This document shows, piece after piece, positions 51,067 to 60,757 of a stretch of 64,000 bases of DNA. The stretch's first letter is position 1. Each line of letters opens with the position of its first letter. The translations under genes were made by a program, and so were the position numbers. The stretch covers positions 1 through 64,000 of the forward strand of contig JAJRTR010000140.1 of assembly GCA_024278215.1 (NCBI GenBank), written 5' to 3'. A model generated the notes under the pieces. It saw only the letters and a list, made by a program, of their open reading frames with translations. It was not told the DNA's origin and did no database searches. Source of the stretch: a bacterium. Lineage in GTDB: Bacteria > UBP15 > UBA6099 > JAJRTR01.

Positions 51067-51783
51067 TTATCCAAGCTCGTCGATAAGGCGTTTCATCGCC
51101 GCGGGCGGGTCGTCGGCACCGGTTATCGGTCTGCCGATAACGATATAGCTCGCGCCCCTGTCGAATGCTTCCCGGGGTGTGACAACGCGCTTCTGGTCGC
51201 CCTTTGCCGCCCATGCGGGCCGTATGCCGGGTGTGACGATAATGAAATCGTCAGGAAAATACTCGCGAAGCATGGCGAGCTCCAGCGCGGAAGCCACGAC
51301 CCCGTGCAGCCCGGCGCGCCCGGCGACCATCGCAAGATTTCGGACAAGTTTCGGTATCGAATGCCCTATCTGCAAGTCTTCGCGCAGGGTGTCTTCGTCG
51401 ATACTTGTAAGGATTGTTACGCCGAGCAACTTCAGTTCGGAGCCGGAGACATCCACAGCCTCGCGCGCGCGGTTCATCATTTCGTAGCCACCCATAGTGT
51501 GCAGGGTGGTCAGGCTTACCGGGCCTGCCGCAGTGATCGAGTCCACCGATCTGCCTACCGTGTTCGGGATGTCGTGGAGCTTCAAGTCTAGGAAAACATT
51601 TTTCCCGGCCGCCGCCAGCATGTCCAGCGTCCGGCTGCCGTCACGTATAAAAAGTTCGAGACCGACCTTGTAATATGTCACGAGACCGCCCAGCAACTCG
51701 ACCATCTTTGCCGCGTGATCGTAGCCCGGTAGATCGAGCGCGACTATTACGCGATCCTTCCTGTTTCCCATTTTCGCATTCAT
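51067..51783 (-). CDS. pyrF: Orotidine-5'-phosphate decarboxylase
   Basis: 238 residues using ATG 51783; ATG 51771 and TTG 51819 are alternatives since no clear ribosome site is visible. VIVALDLPGYDHA, YYKVGLELF, VFLDLKLHDIPNTVG (the catalytic D-x-K-x2-D set) and VTPGIRPAWAAKGDQKR...GASYIVIGRPITGA are diagnostic of the bacterial family. It removes CO2 from OMP to give UMP, the last step of pyrimidine synthesis. Confidence 0.93.
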   Translation of the reverse strand: MNAKMGNRKDRVIVALDLPGYDHAAKMVELLGGLVTYYKVGLELFIRDGSRTLDMLAAAGKNVFLDLKLHDIPNTVGRSVDSITAAGPVSLTTLHTMGGYEMMNRAREAVDVSGSELKLLGVTILTSIDEDTLREDLQIGHSIPKLVRNLAMVAGRAGLHGVVASALELAMLREYFPDDFIIVTPGIRPAWAAKGDQKRVVTPREAFDRGASYIVIGRPITGADDPPAAMKRLIDELG

Positions 51784-51932
51784 AGGCCGCATTTTAACAT
51801 CCGCCGCTTCTTTATTCAATCTTTCAGATGCCGGTGTCTCTTCATGGACTTTTCCCAGAAAAATATGTCCGTGTTGCTTGTGCTGTGTTGTTAATGTAAT
51901 CTCGGATTATAATATGGAATGGAGTACATGCC

Positions 51933-54215
51933 ATGTTACAGATAAGACGTTTTTTGTCTCTAATAATAGTTATGCTGGTGCTGCATGGCGCTTCCGCATT
52001 GTGCAAACCGGTTCGAGTCGAAATGCTGCGTGCCGCAGGTAACCTCGACGCAGGGTACAGGGACGGTAACCTCGTGTTGCAGATACAGTTGAAAAACTAC
52101 TCCGCGACGACCGCCGCTGTCGTTGTCGACGCAGAGTTGCGAGACCCCCACGGCGGCACCATTACCGCGACGGCAACTAGGTCGTTCGAACTGCCTGCGG
52201 GCGCCGCAAAGTCTTTCACGATGAAAAAGGTAGTCGAAAGACCGGCGAAATGGACTGCCGAAACTCCAGCCCTGTATTCACTTACACTCAGGCTTACTGT
52301 CGACGGCAAACTTGAGTCAACGGTGCGCCGTAAAGTCGCTTTCCGCAAAATCGAAGTGGACGGCGTGTCGCTGATCGTCAACGGCGTACATGTGAAACCA
52401 CGCGGGGTTGATCTGCGACAGATTCCCGTCGTGCGCGACGGGACGCTCGCCGGCGAAGACCTGGCGCGGGACATCCGCATGATGAAAAAAGCCAATATCA
52501 ACACTGTGCGGACTTCGCACTATCCGCCGCCTCCCGAGTTTCTCGAACTTTGTGACCGCTACGGATTATATGTCGTCGGCGAGATGTCTTTCGGCTCCGG
52601 CGACGAACTGCTCCGCTTTCCAAACTTCCGGCCACTGCCCGAAAAACGGGTTCGTGCGACTTACACGCACGTCATATTCGGCAGCGACGGCATCGTGGAC
52701 GAAGACCGTACACCTCAGCCGGAGTTCTACGAAGTCAAAAAAACATACACGCCGCTCTTCATTACAGACAGGGAAATCGCCGTGCGGCCCGGTCAGGCGA
52801 AGATCACAATCAATCTCGAAAACCGCTATGATTTCACGAACCTGCACGGCATGAAATATTACTGGAAACTGCTCCGTGACTACGACGAGATAAACAACGG
52901 AACGGGCCAATACGGATGGATACCGCCCCACGCGACAGGCACGCAGACACTGGACCTCGACTTCCCGGCGCGTGTATATATCGGCTCGGTTTATGTGTTG
53001 CGTATCGTCACCTACGACAGCGGCGGCGTCAACACTGATGTCACGCAGCTCAGGCTCGTTCCGAAAATCGACATCGGCGCGGCGTTGACATTCGACAAAG
53101 AATACTCGATAAGCCCGATGCCGCCGCCCGCCCGCGCGAAGATTGCGAACAATATGAAGGCCACCCGCGAATTGCGCATTTCTCTCAATGTTTATCGCAA
53201 AGACAGGCTGATCGCCGAAAAGCAATTGGACTTTGCCGCCGCGCCCGGTGCGGGAAACACGATACGATTTGAAAACTGGTGGAAACAGATGCCCGTGCTG
53301 CCCATGTACGGCGAGATCAGCGCGGAACTCGACGTGTGCGCGAAAGACGGATACTGTGCTGTCGCCACAGCAGTCTATCACCAGGCGCGGAAACTGAAAA
53401 TATTCCGCAAAGAATCCTACGTGATTGTACGCAACGAATCGTTCGATGTGCGACTGGACACACGCACCGGACTCATTTACGCATTCAGGGCAGGCGATAT
53501 GTTCGACCGGATAAGCGGCCCCGAATTGAACGCATGGAGACCGCCGCACGTTGTCGAGCTGACGCCGCCGTCATTCGAGTCATACCCGATGTTCCCGCTG
53601 CACGAAGACCTCGAACCGAAAGCTGAAGGTTTTTCCATCAAACAGCACACCGACGAATCGGTCGTCATCGAATCTCGTGTGCGATACGCCGATGCTGACA
53701 ACCCGTCGGGCTATTTTATTGTCAATTACAAATATAACATCCTTTGTTCGGGCGAAGTGGACGTCGAGTACGTAATCGAACCTGCAATCGGCGAACAGAA
53801 GCTGCTCGAACTCGGCGTGCGGTTCCGGTTCCCGCCATACTACGACAAGCTCACCGTCACAGGCCGCGGTCCCGACACATACCCGCATTCTATCAAAGGC
53901 ACGGAAACATCATTCCTCGGAAAAATGCGGCTGATAGCCGGCGCGAGTTGGTTCGAGTCGAACAAAACAGAAGTGTCGAGAGTCGATCTTGACGGCGGAA
54001 AAACAAAAATCCGGTTCGAGCCGGGCGCACCCGACAAAAAGCGCGACAGCAACACGCGTGCCGATCACAACAGCGAAGAAACCATACTTTATTTCAATCC
54101 GTGGGTGCAGAGCCCGACGATGGCGAAAAGCGAGCGGCGGCCCGGATACGCGATTGTCGTTCGTGACGGCGAAAAGTTCCACGGCGAGATCAAAGTCCGG
54201 TTTCTTGTGGATTGA
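51933..54215 (+). CDS. LacZ-like (GH2) secreted protein lacking the catalytic barrel
   Basis: 760 residues, signal peptide FLSLIIVMLVLHGASALC, ATG with GGAG 8 nt upstream. Residues 25-145 are a GH2 Ig-like domain (VVVDAELRDPHGGTI). Then FRKIEVDGVSLIVNGVHVKPRGVD...DIRMMKKANINTVRTSHYPPPPEFLELCDRYGLYVVGEMSFG starts a LacZ TIM barrel. The next residues jump to GSDGIVDEDRTPQPEFYEVKKTYTP, which in LacZ lies after the barrel. About 200 residues including both catalytic Glu are absent without a frameshift. The C-terminal Bgal_small-like domain (TGLIYAFRAGD...RGPDTYPHSI) is present. Confidence 0.82.
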   Translation: MLQIRRFLSLIIVMLVLHGASALCKPVRVEMLRAAGNLDAGYRDGNLVLQIQLKNYSATTAAVVVDAELRDPHGGTITATATRSFELPAGAAKSFTMKKVVERPAKWTAETPALYSLTLRLTVDGKLESTVRRKVAFRKIEVDGVSLIVNGVHVKPRGVDLRQIPVVRDGTLAGEDLARDIRMMKKANINTVRTSHYPPPPEFLELCDRYGLYVVGEMSFGSGDELLRFPNFRPLPEKRVRATYTHVIFGSDGIVDEDRTPQPEFYEVKKTYTPLFITDREIAVRPGQAKITINLENRYDFTNLHGMKYYWKLLRDYDEINNGTGQYGWIPPHATGTQTLDLDFPARVYIGSVYVLRIVTYDSGGVNTDVTQLRLVPKIDIGAALTFDKEYSISPMPPPARAKIANNMKATRELRISLNVYRKDRLIAEKQLDFAAAPGAGNTIRFENWWKQMPVLPMYGEISAELDVCAKDGYCAVATAVYHQARKLKIFRKESYVIVRNESFDVRLDTRTGLIYAFRAGDMFDRISGPELNAWRPPHVVELTPPSFESYPMFPLHEDLEPKAEGFSIKQHTDESVVIESRVRYADADNPSGYFIVNYKYNILCSGEVDVEYVIEPAIGEQKLLELGVRFRFPPYYDKLTVTGRGPDTYPHSIKGTETSFLGKMRLIAGASWFESNKTEVSRVDLDGGKTKIRFEPGAPDKKRDSNTRADHNSEETILYFNPWVQSPTMAKSERRPGYAIVVRDGEKFHGEIKVRFLVD

Positions 54216-54442
54216 AGCGCCACGGGACAAGCAGAATATCGAAATATCTCACGTTCACTTCCACTGTAGGTTTTCCGACAAACACGGTTGTTGAGATTGC
54301 ACGGGAAAAAAACTTGACGTTTAAAATGTTTTCCCTTTTGCATCGGCGGGTAAATCATATATAATAGAGCCTGTTGTAATGTTATGTTTGTCGCGAAAAC
54401 CCCGTGATTATCGTTTTGGCGCGTAGACGCGGGATCACTTAT

Positions 54443-55558
54443 ATGTTAAGAATATACCATAATTCATCCGGACATCGCCCGGACGAGTGGAGGCTTTTGG
54501 GAAAGGGCGTCTTCCGCATATTGAAACAGTCTGCAATATCCATAGCGATAGTTTTGTGTGTCTTGATTCCAGCCGCGCACGCTATGATCCCTTCGGAAGT
54601 CGAGGGAGTCTCGCTCATTCTAGGCCGGGATGAAGACACGCTCGTTATGGAGATGACGGAGCAACGCGACCCGCGTGTTTCACGCTACGGCGTGCAGCAA
54701 CGGATCGTCATCGACTTCCAGGAAACTGAAGCGGCCTATTCGCTCAAGCGGCTGATCGAAGGCAAACGCGGCGGCTGCGTCGAAAAGTTCGAGGTGCAGG
54801 AGTTCGAACGCACCGGTGTGATCGACCCTGTTTTCGCGCCGTCATATAAGAAAAACATCAAATCCACTCTGCTTGTCGCCTACATCGAAAGAGGTGTGGA
54901 CGTGGACATGGAAGTGACGGGCAACCTGATTACGGCTCGCTTCTATCGTATTGACGAAGCATACAAACAAAACAGGCCCGCTCCCGTAAATGAACTCCTG
55001 GACATTTCGTTCGACAAACAGGGCGATACAGAATTTCTCGGTTTCGAGACGAGCTACGGCGACCTGCCGGAACTTTATGAAACCAGGGACCCCTACAGGA
55101 TACTCATCACTTACAGGAATACACACTTGAGCGAAAAAGTTGAAAACCAGAGATACAGATACATGGAAACGCCGGGTCTGTATCGCATTGAAATATTCGG
55201 CACAGGCAGTCTGCCCGATCCATACCCCGGCATCGACAACGCCGGCCAATACCACTTTGTCGGCATATCCTCGCCGCTCGCCGTGACCGAGTACGAGGAC
55301 CGTATCCGCGGCCTGCAGAGCAACGAGGTCGCCATTGCGATATTTCCGGCAAGGAATGTCGAATACTCGATCGTCCGCCGCCACGGCAAGAATTTCGAGA
55401 TCGCTTTTAAGAAACGCTACAAGTTTGCCGAGGACCAGCAACTGAAAATGAAGGAAGCCTGCCGCGTATTCACCGACAAAAAACCTGAAGAATCCACCGG
55501 TTACTATGATGTTGAAGACGAGCATGGCCGCACCATAGATTTCCTCTCCGGCGAATAA
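54443..55558 (+). CDS. Secreted/membrane-anchored protein of unknown function
   Basis: 371 residues from ATG 54443 (GTG 54404 is in frame). There is a late hydrophobic segment (residues 25-47, ILKQSAISIAIVLCVLIPAAHA), likely an uncleaved or long signal. The mature part starts MIPSEVEGVSLILGRDEDTLVMEMTEQ, reminiscent of AMIN-like beta domains (RVSRYGVQQRIVIDFQET), followed by paired beta-rich segments with YRILITYRNTHLSEKVE. The C-terminus is charged. No enzyme motif was found. Confidence 0.6.
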   Translation: MLRIYHNSSGHRPDEWRLLGKGVFRILKQSAISIAIVLCVLIPAAHAMIPSEVEGVSLILGRDEDTLVMEMTEQRDPRVSRYGVQQRIVIDFQETEAAYSLKRLIEGKRGGCVEKFEVQEFERTGVIDPVFAPSYKKNIKSTLLVAYIERGVDVDMEVTGNLITARFYRIDEAYKQNRPAPVNELLDISFDKQGDTEFLGFETSYGDLPELYETRDPYRILITYRNTHLSEKVENQRYRYMETPGLYRIEIFGTGSLPDPYPGIDNAGQYHFVGISSPLAVTEYEDRIRGLQSNEVAIAIFPARNVEYSIVRRHGKNFEIAFKKRYKFAEDQQLKMKEACRVFTDKKPEESTGYYDVEDEHGRTIDFLSGE

Positions 55559-55575
55559 CAAAATCCGATAAAAAC

Positions 55576-55836
55576 ATGGGGGCACTAAGAATAGAATTTG
55601 AAGGAGCGGTATATCACATTGCTGCAAGAGGCAACCATCGTGAGCATATTTACCGCGATGCAATGGATAGACAAAGATTTATCGCGCTCATGCAGAGATA
55701 TAAGGAACGCTATTCCGTAAATATCTACGCGTATGTTCTGATGGACAATCATTATCAAATGGTCATCGAAACCCCGCTTGGGAATCTGACGAAATTCATG
55801 CTTGGACTCCAGTCGCATTACACAAATTACCGGTAA
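55576..55836 (+). pseudogene. Truncated RAYT (REP-associated Y1 transposase)
   Basis: 86 codons: RIEFEGAVYHIAARGNHREHIYRDAMDRQRFIALMQRY, then YVLMDNHYQMVIETPLGNLTKFMLGLQSHYTNYR, then TAA. The start and order match Y1/RAYT transposases, but the usual HUH second His is Gln (NHYQ). The protein stops where the catalytic Tyr helix should begin, about half the normal length, so it is inactive. It starts 17 bp after the preceding gene's stop. Confidence 0.85.
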
Positions 55837-55906
55837 CTAACAGGCTAAAGTATCACTATAATTCCTATGCACGTCTCGTGCGTGTCTCGCCGGAATCCTC
55901 TTCTCG

Positions 55907-57775
55907 TCAATCACCGCGAAACGCATCTGCTATCGCAAGCAGGATAAAAGCGGGAAAGGCTTTCATGCGGGCTATACGCGCGGGATCGTTCAGCAATCGC
56001 CACATCCACTCCAGGCCGATCTTCTGCAACAGCTCCGGAGCACGGCGAACATCACCGGCTAAAACGTCGAACGACCCGCCCACCCCAATAAATACCGATG
56101 CGTTTATCTTATCTTTGTTGTCCCTTATCCAGCGCTCCTGCAGCGGGAAACCCATGCCGACGAGAACTGCGTGCGGCCTGGAATCATTGATTTTCTTTAT
56201 TACGACATCGGGGTCTACGTCTTTAAGGTAGCCGTGATGCACGCCCGCAATCAGTGGCCTGTCCGGGTGTTCGCTCAATCTCTTTTCCACTTTTTCGATA
56301 ACTTCGGGTTTTGCCCCGATGAGAAACAGCCTGAAGCCCTGTCGCCGTGATTGCTCCATCAGGTGAGTCATCAAGTCGATGCCGGTCACAGGTTCGATCC
56401 GCCGCCGGTATTTCAAAAGCGCCGTTATTCGCGGGCCGACACCGTCGGGTGTGTTCACCGCATCTCCGGTCAACAGTTCCATACATTCTTTATCATGCCG
56501 CGCACGCATGATTATTTCCGTGTTCACGGTCACCAGATGCAGCTTTGTCTGTGTCTGGGCCGCATACATGATCTTTCGCAGTGTGCCGTAGAAGCCGAGG
56601 CGGCAAAGCGGAATCCCAAGGATGTTGAACGTGGACGACGTGCCTGTTTCCTTCAGGGTCCGGCTCAACCCCGCGAGTGAAGATTTCACTATTTCAATAT
56701 TATTCGACGTAAGCTCTTTGAGTCTCCGTATCGAGTCCGCCCTGCCGTCGCCCATCAGTTCCTTTATCATTTTTGTGACTTCCAGCGGTGTCGCGTGCGC
56801 CGGATTCGGCACGAGAGGCTGCCCGCACGATTTCGCGAACGCGGTAACTTTCGGGTCATAAGGAAGTGCGACAAACGGCACCCCGGCGAGCGTGGAAAGC
56901 ACGAGCGAGTGGAGCCTCATTCCGATCATTACATCAATCCTGCACAAGTATTGAATCATTTCACGGGCCGAGAGAGGACTGCCCTTCATCTCACCTGCAA
57001 TTATCACGTTCATATCCGGCGCGGAGCGTCTCATGTCTTCGGCGAACCTGTTCATCGGGGCAACGTCCTGGTCGCCGTCACAGACGAAAAGATGCGGCTC
57101 GACTTCATATTCTTCAGTGAGCCTCAACGCGCAGCCCTGGATGACGCCGCTGATGTGTTCGAGTCGGTCTGTCGGTCTCAGCGAAACACCGATACGTAAT
57201 ATGCGCTTACCTGATTTTTCCGATATTCCGGTCAGTTTATCCTGTGTTGTTTTATGTTGTACGTCGCGCCCTAGAAGGAAAACGATATCCGCCGTTTTTT
57301 TGACTTTTGCCGCGTCCGCTCCGATCTCGTCGAGCAATCGAAGCGACATCTCGTCGCGCACTGTCATTCTTTCGCACTGCCCGACCGCACGCGCCACCAG
57401 CTTCGCCGACCACTTCCTGTTGATAGGCCCGATACCCTGCGAGAGCATATACACGGGCCGCCGCCCGAATAGCCGCGCGGCACCGAGCAGAAAACTATAA
57501 AACAGATTGTTCTTTATACCTGTGGCGTCCTGAAGCAACCCGCCGCCGGGTGCCACCACCACATCACACCACTGCACCGCCGAGATTATCGCCAAGGGGT
57601 TCATCTTGTCTACTTCTCGAACATTATGCCGCTTTTTCGTTTCACCGGAGTTAGCCGTCAACACTCGAAAATCAGGCATGTCGAATTCACTCTGAGCCCA
57701 TTCGAGAAACGACTCGAGTATCGCCTCGTCCCCGAGGTTGTTTTGTCCGAAATATCCGATTACAAATATATTCAT
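55907..57775 (-). CDS. Fusion of CsaB-like pyruvyltransferase and WecG/TagA/CpsF glycosyltransferase
   Basis: 622 residues. The N-terminal part (1-365) is a polysaccharide pyruvyltransferase: IGYFGQNNLGDEAILESF, VVVAPGGGLLQD, SQGIGPI and IGMRLHSLVLSTLAGVPFVALPYDPKV. It would attach pyruvate to a secondary cell-wall or capsule sugar. From about residue 385 a WecG/TagA/CpsF domain follows: VTVNTEIIMRARHDKE, NTPDGVGPRI, LFLIGAKPEVIEKV and VLVGMGFPLQERWI, with GGSFDVLAGDVRRAPELLQKIGLEWMWRL, transferring N-acetylmannosamine-type sugars to a lipid carrier. The two steps act on one glycan, which explains the fusion. Confidence 0.88.
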   Translation of the reverse strand: MNIFVIGYFGQNNLGDEAILESFLEWAQSEFDMPDFRVLTANSGETKKRHNVREVDKMNPLAIISAVQWCDVVVAPGGGLLQDATGIKNNLFYSFLLGAARLFGRRPVYMLSQGIGPINRKWSAKLVARAVGQCERMTVRDEMSLRLLDEIGADAAKVKKTADIVFLLGRDVQHKTTQDKLTGISEKSGKRILRIGVSLRPTDRLEHISGVIQGCALRLTEEYEVEPHLFVCDGDQDVAPMNRFAEDMRRSAPDMNVIIAGEMKGSPLSAREMIQYLCRIDVMIGMRLHSLVLSTLAGVPFVALPYDPKVTAFAKSCGQPLVPNPAHATPLEVTKMIKELMGDGRADSIRRLKELTSNNIEIVKSSLAGLSRTLKETGTSSTFNILGIPLCRLGFYGTLRKIMYAAQTQTKLHLVTVNTEIIMRARHDKECMELLTGDAVNTPDGVGPRITALLKYRRRIEPVTGIDLMTHLMEQSRRQGFRLFLIGAKPEVIEKVEKRLSEHPDRPLIAGVHHGYLKDVDPDVVIKKINDSRPHAVLVGMGFPLQERWIRDNKDKINASVFIGVGGSFDVLAGDVRRAPELLQKIGLEWMWRLLNDPARIARMKAFPAFILLAIADAFRGD

Positions 57776-57904
57776 ATCAATTTATTGTCCGGTCGAATAT
57801 AGTACTTGTTCATTGCCGGTGCCGCAAGTACATGTTAATGGTCGCTTCTCAATAATATCCCGAAATCGAGTGTTTTTATGTAAAAAAACAGAATTCATCA
57901 GGAC

Positions 57905-57930
57905 GACATTCCAACAAAGGAATGTCTTTT
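57905..57930 (+). terminator. Orphan rho-independent terminator in a divergent promoter region
   Basis: GACATTCC-AACAAA-GGAATGTC followed by TTTTATTTTTT on the plus strand. No plus-strand gene precedes it within 1.8 kb apart from the truncated RAYT, so it may end an unseen short RNA or act as an attenuator ahead of the GH84 gene. Confidence 0.7.
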
Positions 57931-58014
57931 TATTTTTTGCCGGGGTATCTTTTGAGGTGAGAAGTCACCGCAGGCGTACTTGTTTTGATTATCCCATCTA
58001 TTTTTCATTTATCA

Positions 58015-58043
58015 TTTAACCGATTGAAAATCAATGATATAAT
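58015..58043 (+). promoter_or_regulatory. Possible promoter of the GH84 gene
   Basis: TTTAAC (58015-58020), a 17-bp spacer and TATAAT (58038-58043), 31 bp before the GTG start at 58074. The -10 is perfect and the -35 weak. It lies after the orphan terminator. Confidence 0.45.
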
Positions 58044-58073
58044 TTTTTCTCGTTGTGAAAAGGAGATCCGCCT

Positions 58074-59747
58074 GTGAAAAAAATAATATTTGTGATGTGC
58101 GCGGCGCTCACGCTATGTGCTGCGAAATTCGCCTTTGGCGCCGAATGCGACCCTGCGGCGGCGGCGAAAATCTACCCCTATCCTCAGAAGGCCTGCCTCG
58201 GCGCGCCTGTCGCGCTTCCCGACAACATCGAAATAAGATTCATCACGGGAACCGATCTGCCCGGCGACATATACGAACGTTACACAGGCTGGCTCGGCGA
58301 CTATGGTGTCCGGCAGTCGGATACGTCCGGCAGCGTGTTGCTTTTCACACCCTGCGCGCCAAAACACAAAAGTGAGTTCCGGCAGGAAGGCTACGAGATC
58401 GAGATCTCCGCGTCGCCATTTCGCATCAGGGTATCGGCCGCTGCGGAAACGGGTTTCCTCTACGCGCTTTTCACCCTCCAGGATATGACCGATGAAAACG
58501 GAATGATATATACCGGCACAGTTGAAGACTGGCCCGTGTTCTACTATCGTGGAGTGCTCGAGGGCGGATACAGTGTCTGGGGGCACAAGCAGCGTCTGGA
58601 CGTTGTAAAGTGGATAGGCCGCATGAAGATGAATATTTTCATGTACGGCCCGAAAGAAGGCTACTACTATCGCCGCAGGTGGCGCGAACCATTCTCCGAG
58701 GAAGCGCTTGCGGAATTCAAGGAATACATCGACGCGTGCCGCAGGAACCGGGTGGCTTTCAACCTGGCGCTCTCGCCCGCTCTGTCCATCGAACACTCGA
58801 ATCCGAATGAAATCAAGTTGCTTATCGACAAATACCGTCAGATACAGGAGTTGGGTGTAAACCAGTTTTCCATATTTTTCGACGATGTTCTGCCGATTCT
58901 CGCGCACGAGTCCGACCGCACAGTCTACCACCACATCGCCGAGGCGGAAGCAGACGTAACCAACAAGGTGCTGGCCGGACTGAGAGAGAAAGACCCGACC
59001 GCGCGCCTCGCATTCTGTCCGCGCCAGTACTGGGGCTGGTATCCCACGAAGTATATCGCCATCCTGCGCGCAAAACTCGACCCCTCCATATCCATCGGCT
59101 GGACGGGAGAACAGATCGTCTCAAAAAAAGTTACTGTCGGTGATGTCGAGAATTTCATAAATGTATGGGGCCGCCGTCCTGCTATCGGTGAGAATTATTC
59201 TCCTTTCGGCCCACTCCGCAACAGGGAACCCGGCATAAGCAAACTGTTCAACAGTTATCTTAACAATCCCTACGCTTTCGCCGACGATGACGAAGCGCAA
59301 CTCTCGAAATTCATCGACGCAACTATCGGCGATTTCGCGTGGAATCCATACGCTTACGATCCGGACCGCTCGATGCTCCAGGGCACACGGCAACTGGCGA
59401 AAACTGAAAAAGAAAAGGACGCGCTCGTGCTGGCGCTCGCGCTCGACAAAGAACCCGACATCGTTTCCGGGTTCCTGACGGAACTCCAGCAGCTTGCCGC
59501 AGGTGTCGAAAACGGAGACAACGGCGCAGCCGGAATAATCGTTAAAAAGATTGAAAGCGCCGGTCTTACAAACGGCTTCCCGAGGAAAACGGTCAACCCG
59601 ATGCTGGTCGAGCAACTGAAACCTTTCTATGAGAATGCCGAGAAAAAGATTTCGACCGCATACAGTGCCGCAAAGGCGATCAGCGCGGGCGACGACAGTG
59701 CGGAGAAAGTCGACGCGCTGAAATCCGCTTTGCAAAAAGGGAAATAA
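58074..59747 (+). CDS. GH84-like beta-N-acetylglucosaminidase
   Basis: 557 residues, GTG start with AGGAG upstream, signal peptide IIFVMCAALTLCAAKFAFG. The N-terminal GH20b-like domain (residues 30-145) ends with LYALFTLQDMTDENG. The catalytic TIM barrel starts at FYYRGVLEGGYSVWGHKQRLDVVKWIGRMKMNIFMYGPKEGYYYR. The Asp pair in QFSIFFDDVLP corresponds to the catalytic DD of GH84. GWTGEQIVS and the C-terminal helical bundle (IVKKIESAGLTN...) agree. It removes terminal GlcNAc from glycans outside the cytoplasm, as O-GlcNAcase relatives do. Confidence 0.85.
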   Translation: MKKIIFVMCAALTLCAAKFAFGAECDPAAAAKIYPYPQKACLGAPVALPDNIEIRFITGTDLPGDIYERYTGWLGDYGVRQSDTSGSVLLFTPCAPKHKSEFRQEGYEIEISASPFRIRVSAAAETGFLYALFTLQDMTDENGMIYTGTVEDWPVFYYRGVLEGGYSVWGHKQRLDVVKWIGRMKMNIFMYGPKEGYYYRRRWREPFSEEALAEFKEYIDACRRNRVAFNLALSPALSIEHSNPNEIKLLIDKYRQIQELGVNQFSIFFDDVLPILAHESDRTVYHHIAEAEADVTNKVLAGLREKDPTARLAFCPRQYWGWYPTKYIAILRAKLDPSISIGWTGEQIVSKKVTVGDVENFINVWGRRPAIGENYSPFGPLRNREPGISKLFNSYLNNPYAFADDDEAQLSKFIDATIGDFAWNPYAYDPDRSMLQGTRQLAKTEKEKDALVLALALDKEPDIVSGFLTELQQLAAGVENGDNGAAGIIVKKIESAGLTNGFPRKTVNPMLVEQLKPFYENAEKKISTAYSAAKAISAGDDSAEKVDALKSALQKGK

Positions 59748-59770
59748 AAAAACACCGAAAGTTGAGTCAC

Positions 59771-60745
59771 ATGTTGATAATTAAAAGAGAAAATATTTTT
59801 GTAATTTTAACGATGATAATCGGGCTGGCCGCCGCCGCGCGCCCGGCAGCCGCGCAGGTGATGCCCGACGACATATTCGACAATTGCCCGGAGGCTTTCG
59901 GCGACACGCTCAACGATGTGCCCCCGGATATTCACAGCGTCGAGATCACGCCCGCAGCACCGGCACCCGGCGAAACGGTGACCGTCAGGGCGCAAATAAT
60001 GACCGACAAATGGCTGACCGTTTATAAGGTTGAAAACGCCGTACTCACTTATATCGCCGGAGAAGCCGCCGCGCCGGTGGATGTCGAAATGAAACTTGCG
60101 GAACCCGGCAATTGGATATGGGAAGCACAAATCCCCGGACAGCCCGAAGGCACTGTAGTCAAGTATGGAATCACAGCTCATGACGGCACGGGCAACGCGG
60201 TCGTGCAGCTTATCGAAACAGCGGGTTTCGAGCCGGGCCGCTTCACAGATGTGCTGGCCGACAAAGAGAACAAAGATATCGAAGGTTCGCTCGACCTGCT
60301 GGGACTTGCGATGATGTCCGACGGAGAGAATTATTACTATTGCGAGGAATTCAGAACGCAGTTCAAATGGGCCACCTTCCGGGGTGCGGCGATCACCGGC
60401 GTCGGCTTCTATCCACAGGATGTACGTGTCATTCCGGCCCATAGCATCACCGAAAACACTAACGCCTTCATAGGCTATGTCCCGGCTATCGGCATCAAGT
60501 CGATTATCGGCCTGAATAATCTGAAAAACATAACCCAGGGCATCCCTGTTTCCATCAAAGTCAAGGGGAATAAAGTGTGTGGCAGGACGAAAATATCGGA
60601 CCTCACGGACAAACCTGAACGCGGGCTGAAGATGTTCGCCGCCACTGCTGCTTACGACTTCAACGGCACTGGCAAACTCAATCTCAGCGACTCGACGCCT
60701 TATGCTATTGTGTACTTCAAAGCAAATAAGTATATTGTGAAATAA
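59771..60745 (+). CDS. Secreted Ig-like protein of unknown function
   Basis: 324 residues from ATG 59771, signal segment IFVILTMIIGLAAAARPAAA. The first mature domain (ITPAAPAPGETVTVRAQIMTDKWLTVYKVENAVLTY...GTVVKYGITAHDGTGN) is a typical bacterial Ig-like module that accompanies secreted glycoside hydrolases. The second domain is unassigned. It begins 24 bp after the GH84 stop and is probably co-transcribed, which suggests a role with that enzyme. No enzyme motif was found. Confidence 0.65.
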   Translation: MLIIKRENIFVILTMIIGLAAAARPAAAQVMPDDIFDNCPEAFGDTLNDVPPDIHSVEITPAAPAPGETVTVRAQIMTDKWLTVYKVENAVLTYIAGEAAAPVDVEMKLAEPGNWIWEAQIPGQPEGTVVKYGITAHDGTGNAVVQLIETAGFEPGRFTDVLADKENKDIEGSLDLLGLAMMSDGENYYYCEEFRTQFKWATFRGAAITGVGFYPQDVRVIPAHSITENTNAFIGYVPAIGIKSIIGLNNLKNITQGIPVSIKVKGNKVCGRTKISDLTDKPERGLKMFAATAAYDFNGTGKLNLSDSTPYAIVYFKANKYIVK

Positions 60746-60757
60746 CGGCAACCATTC

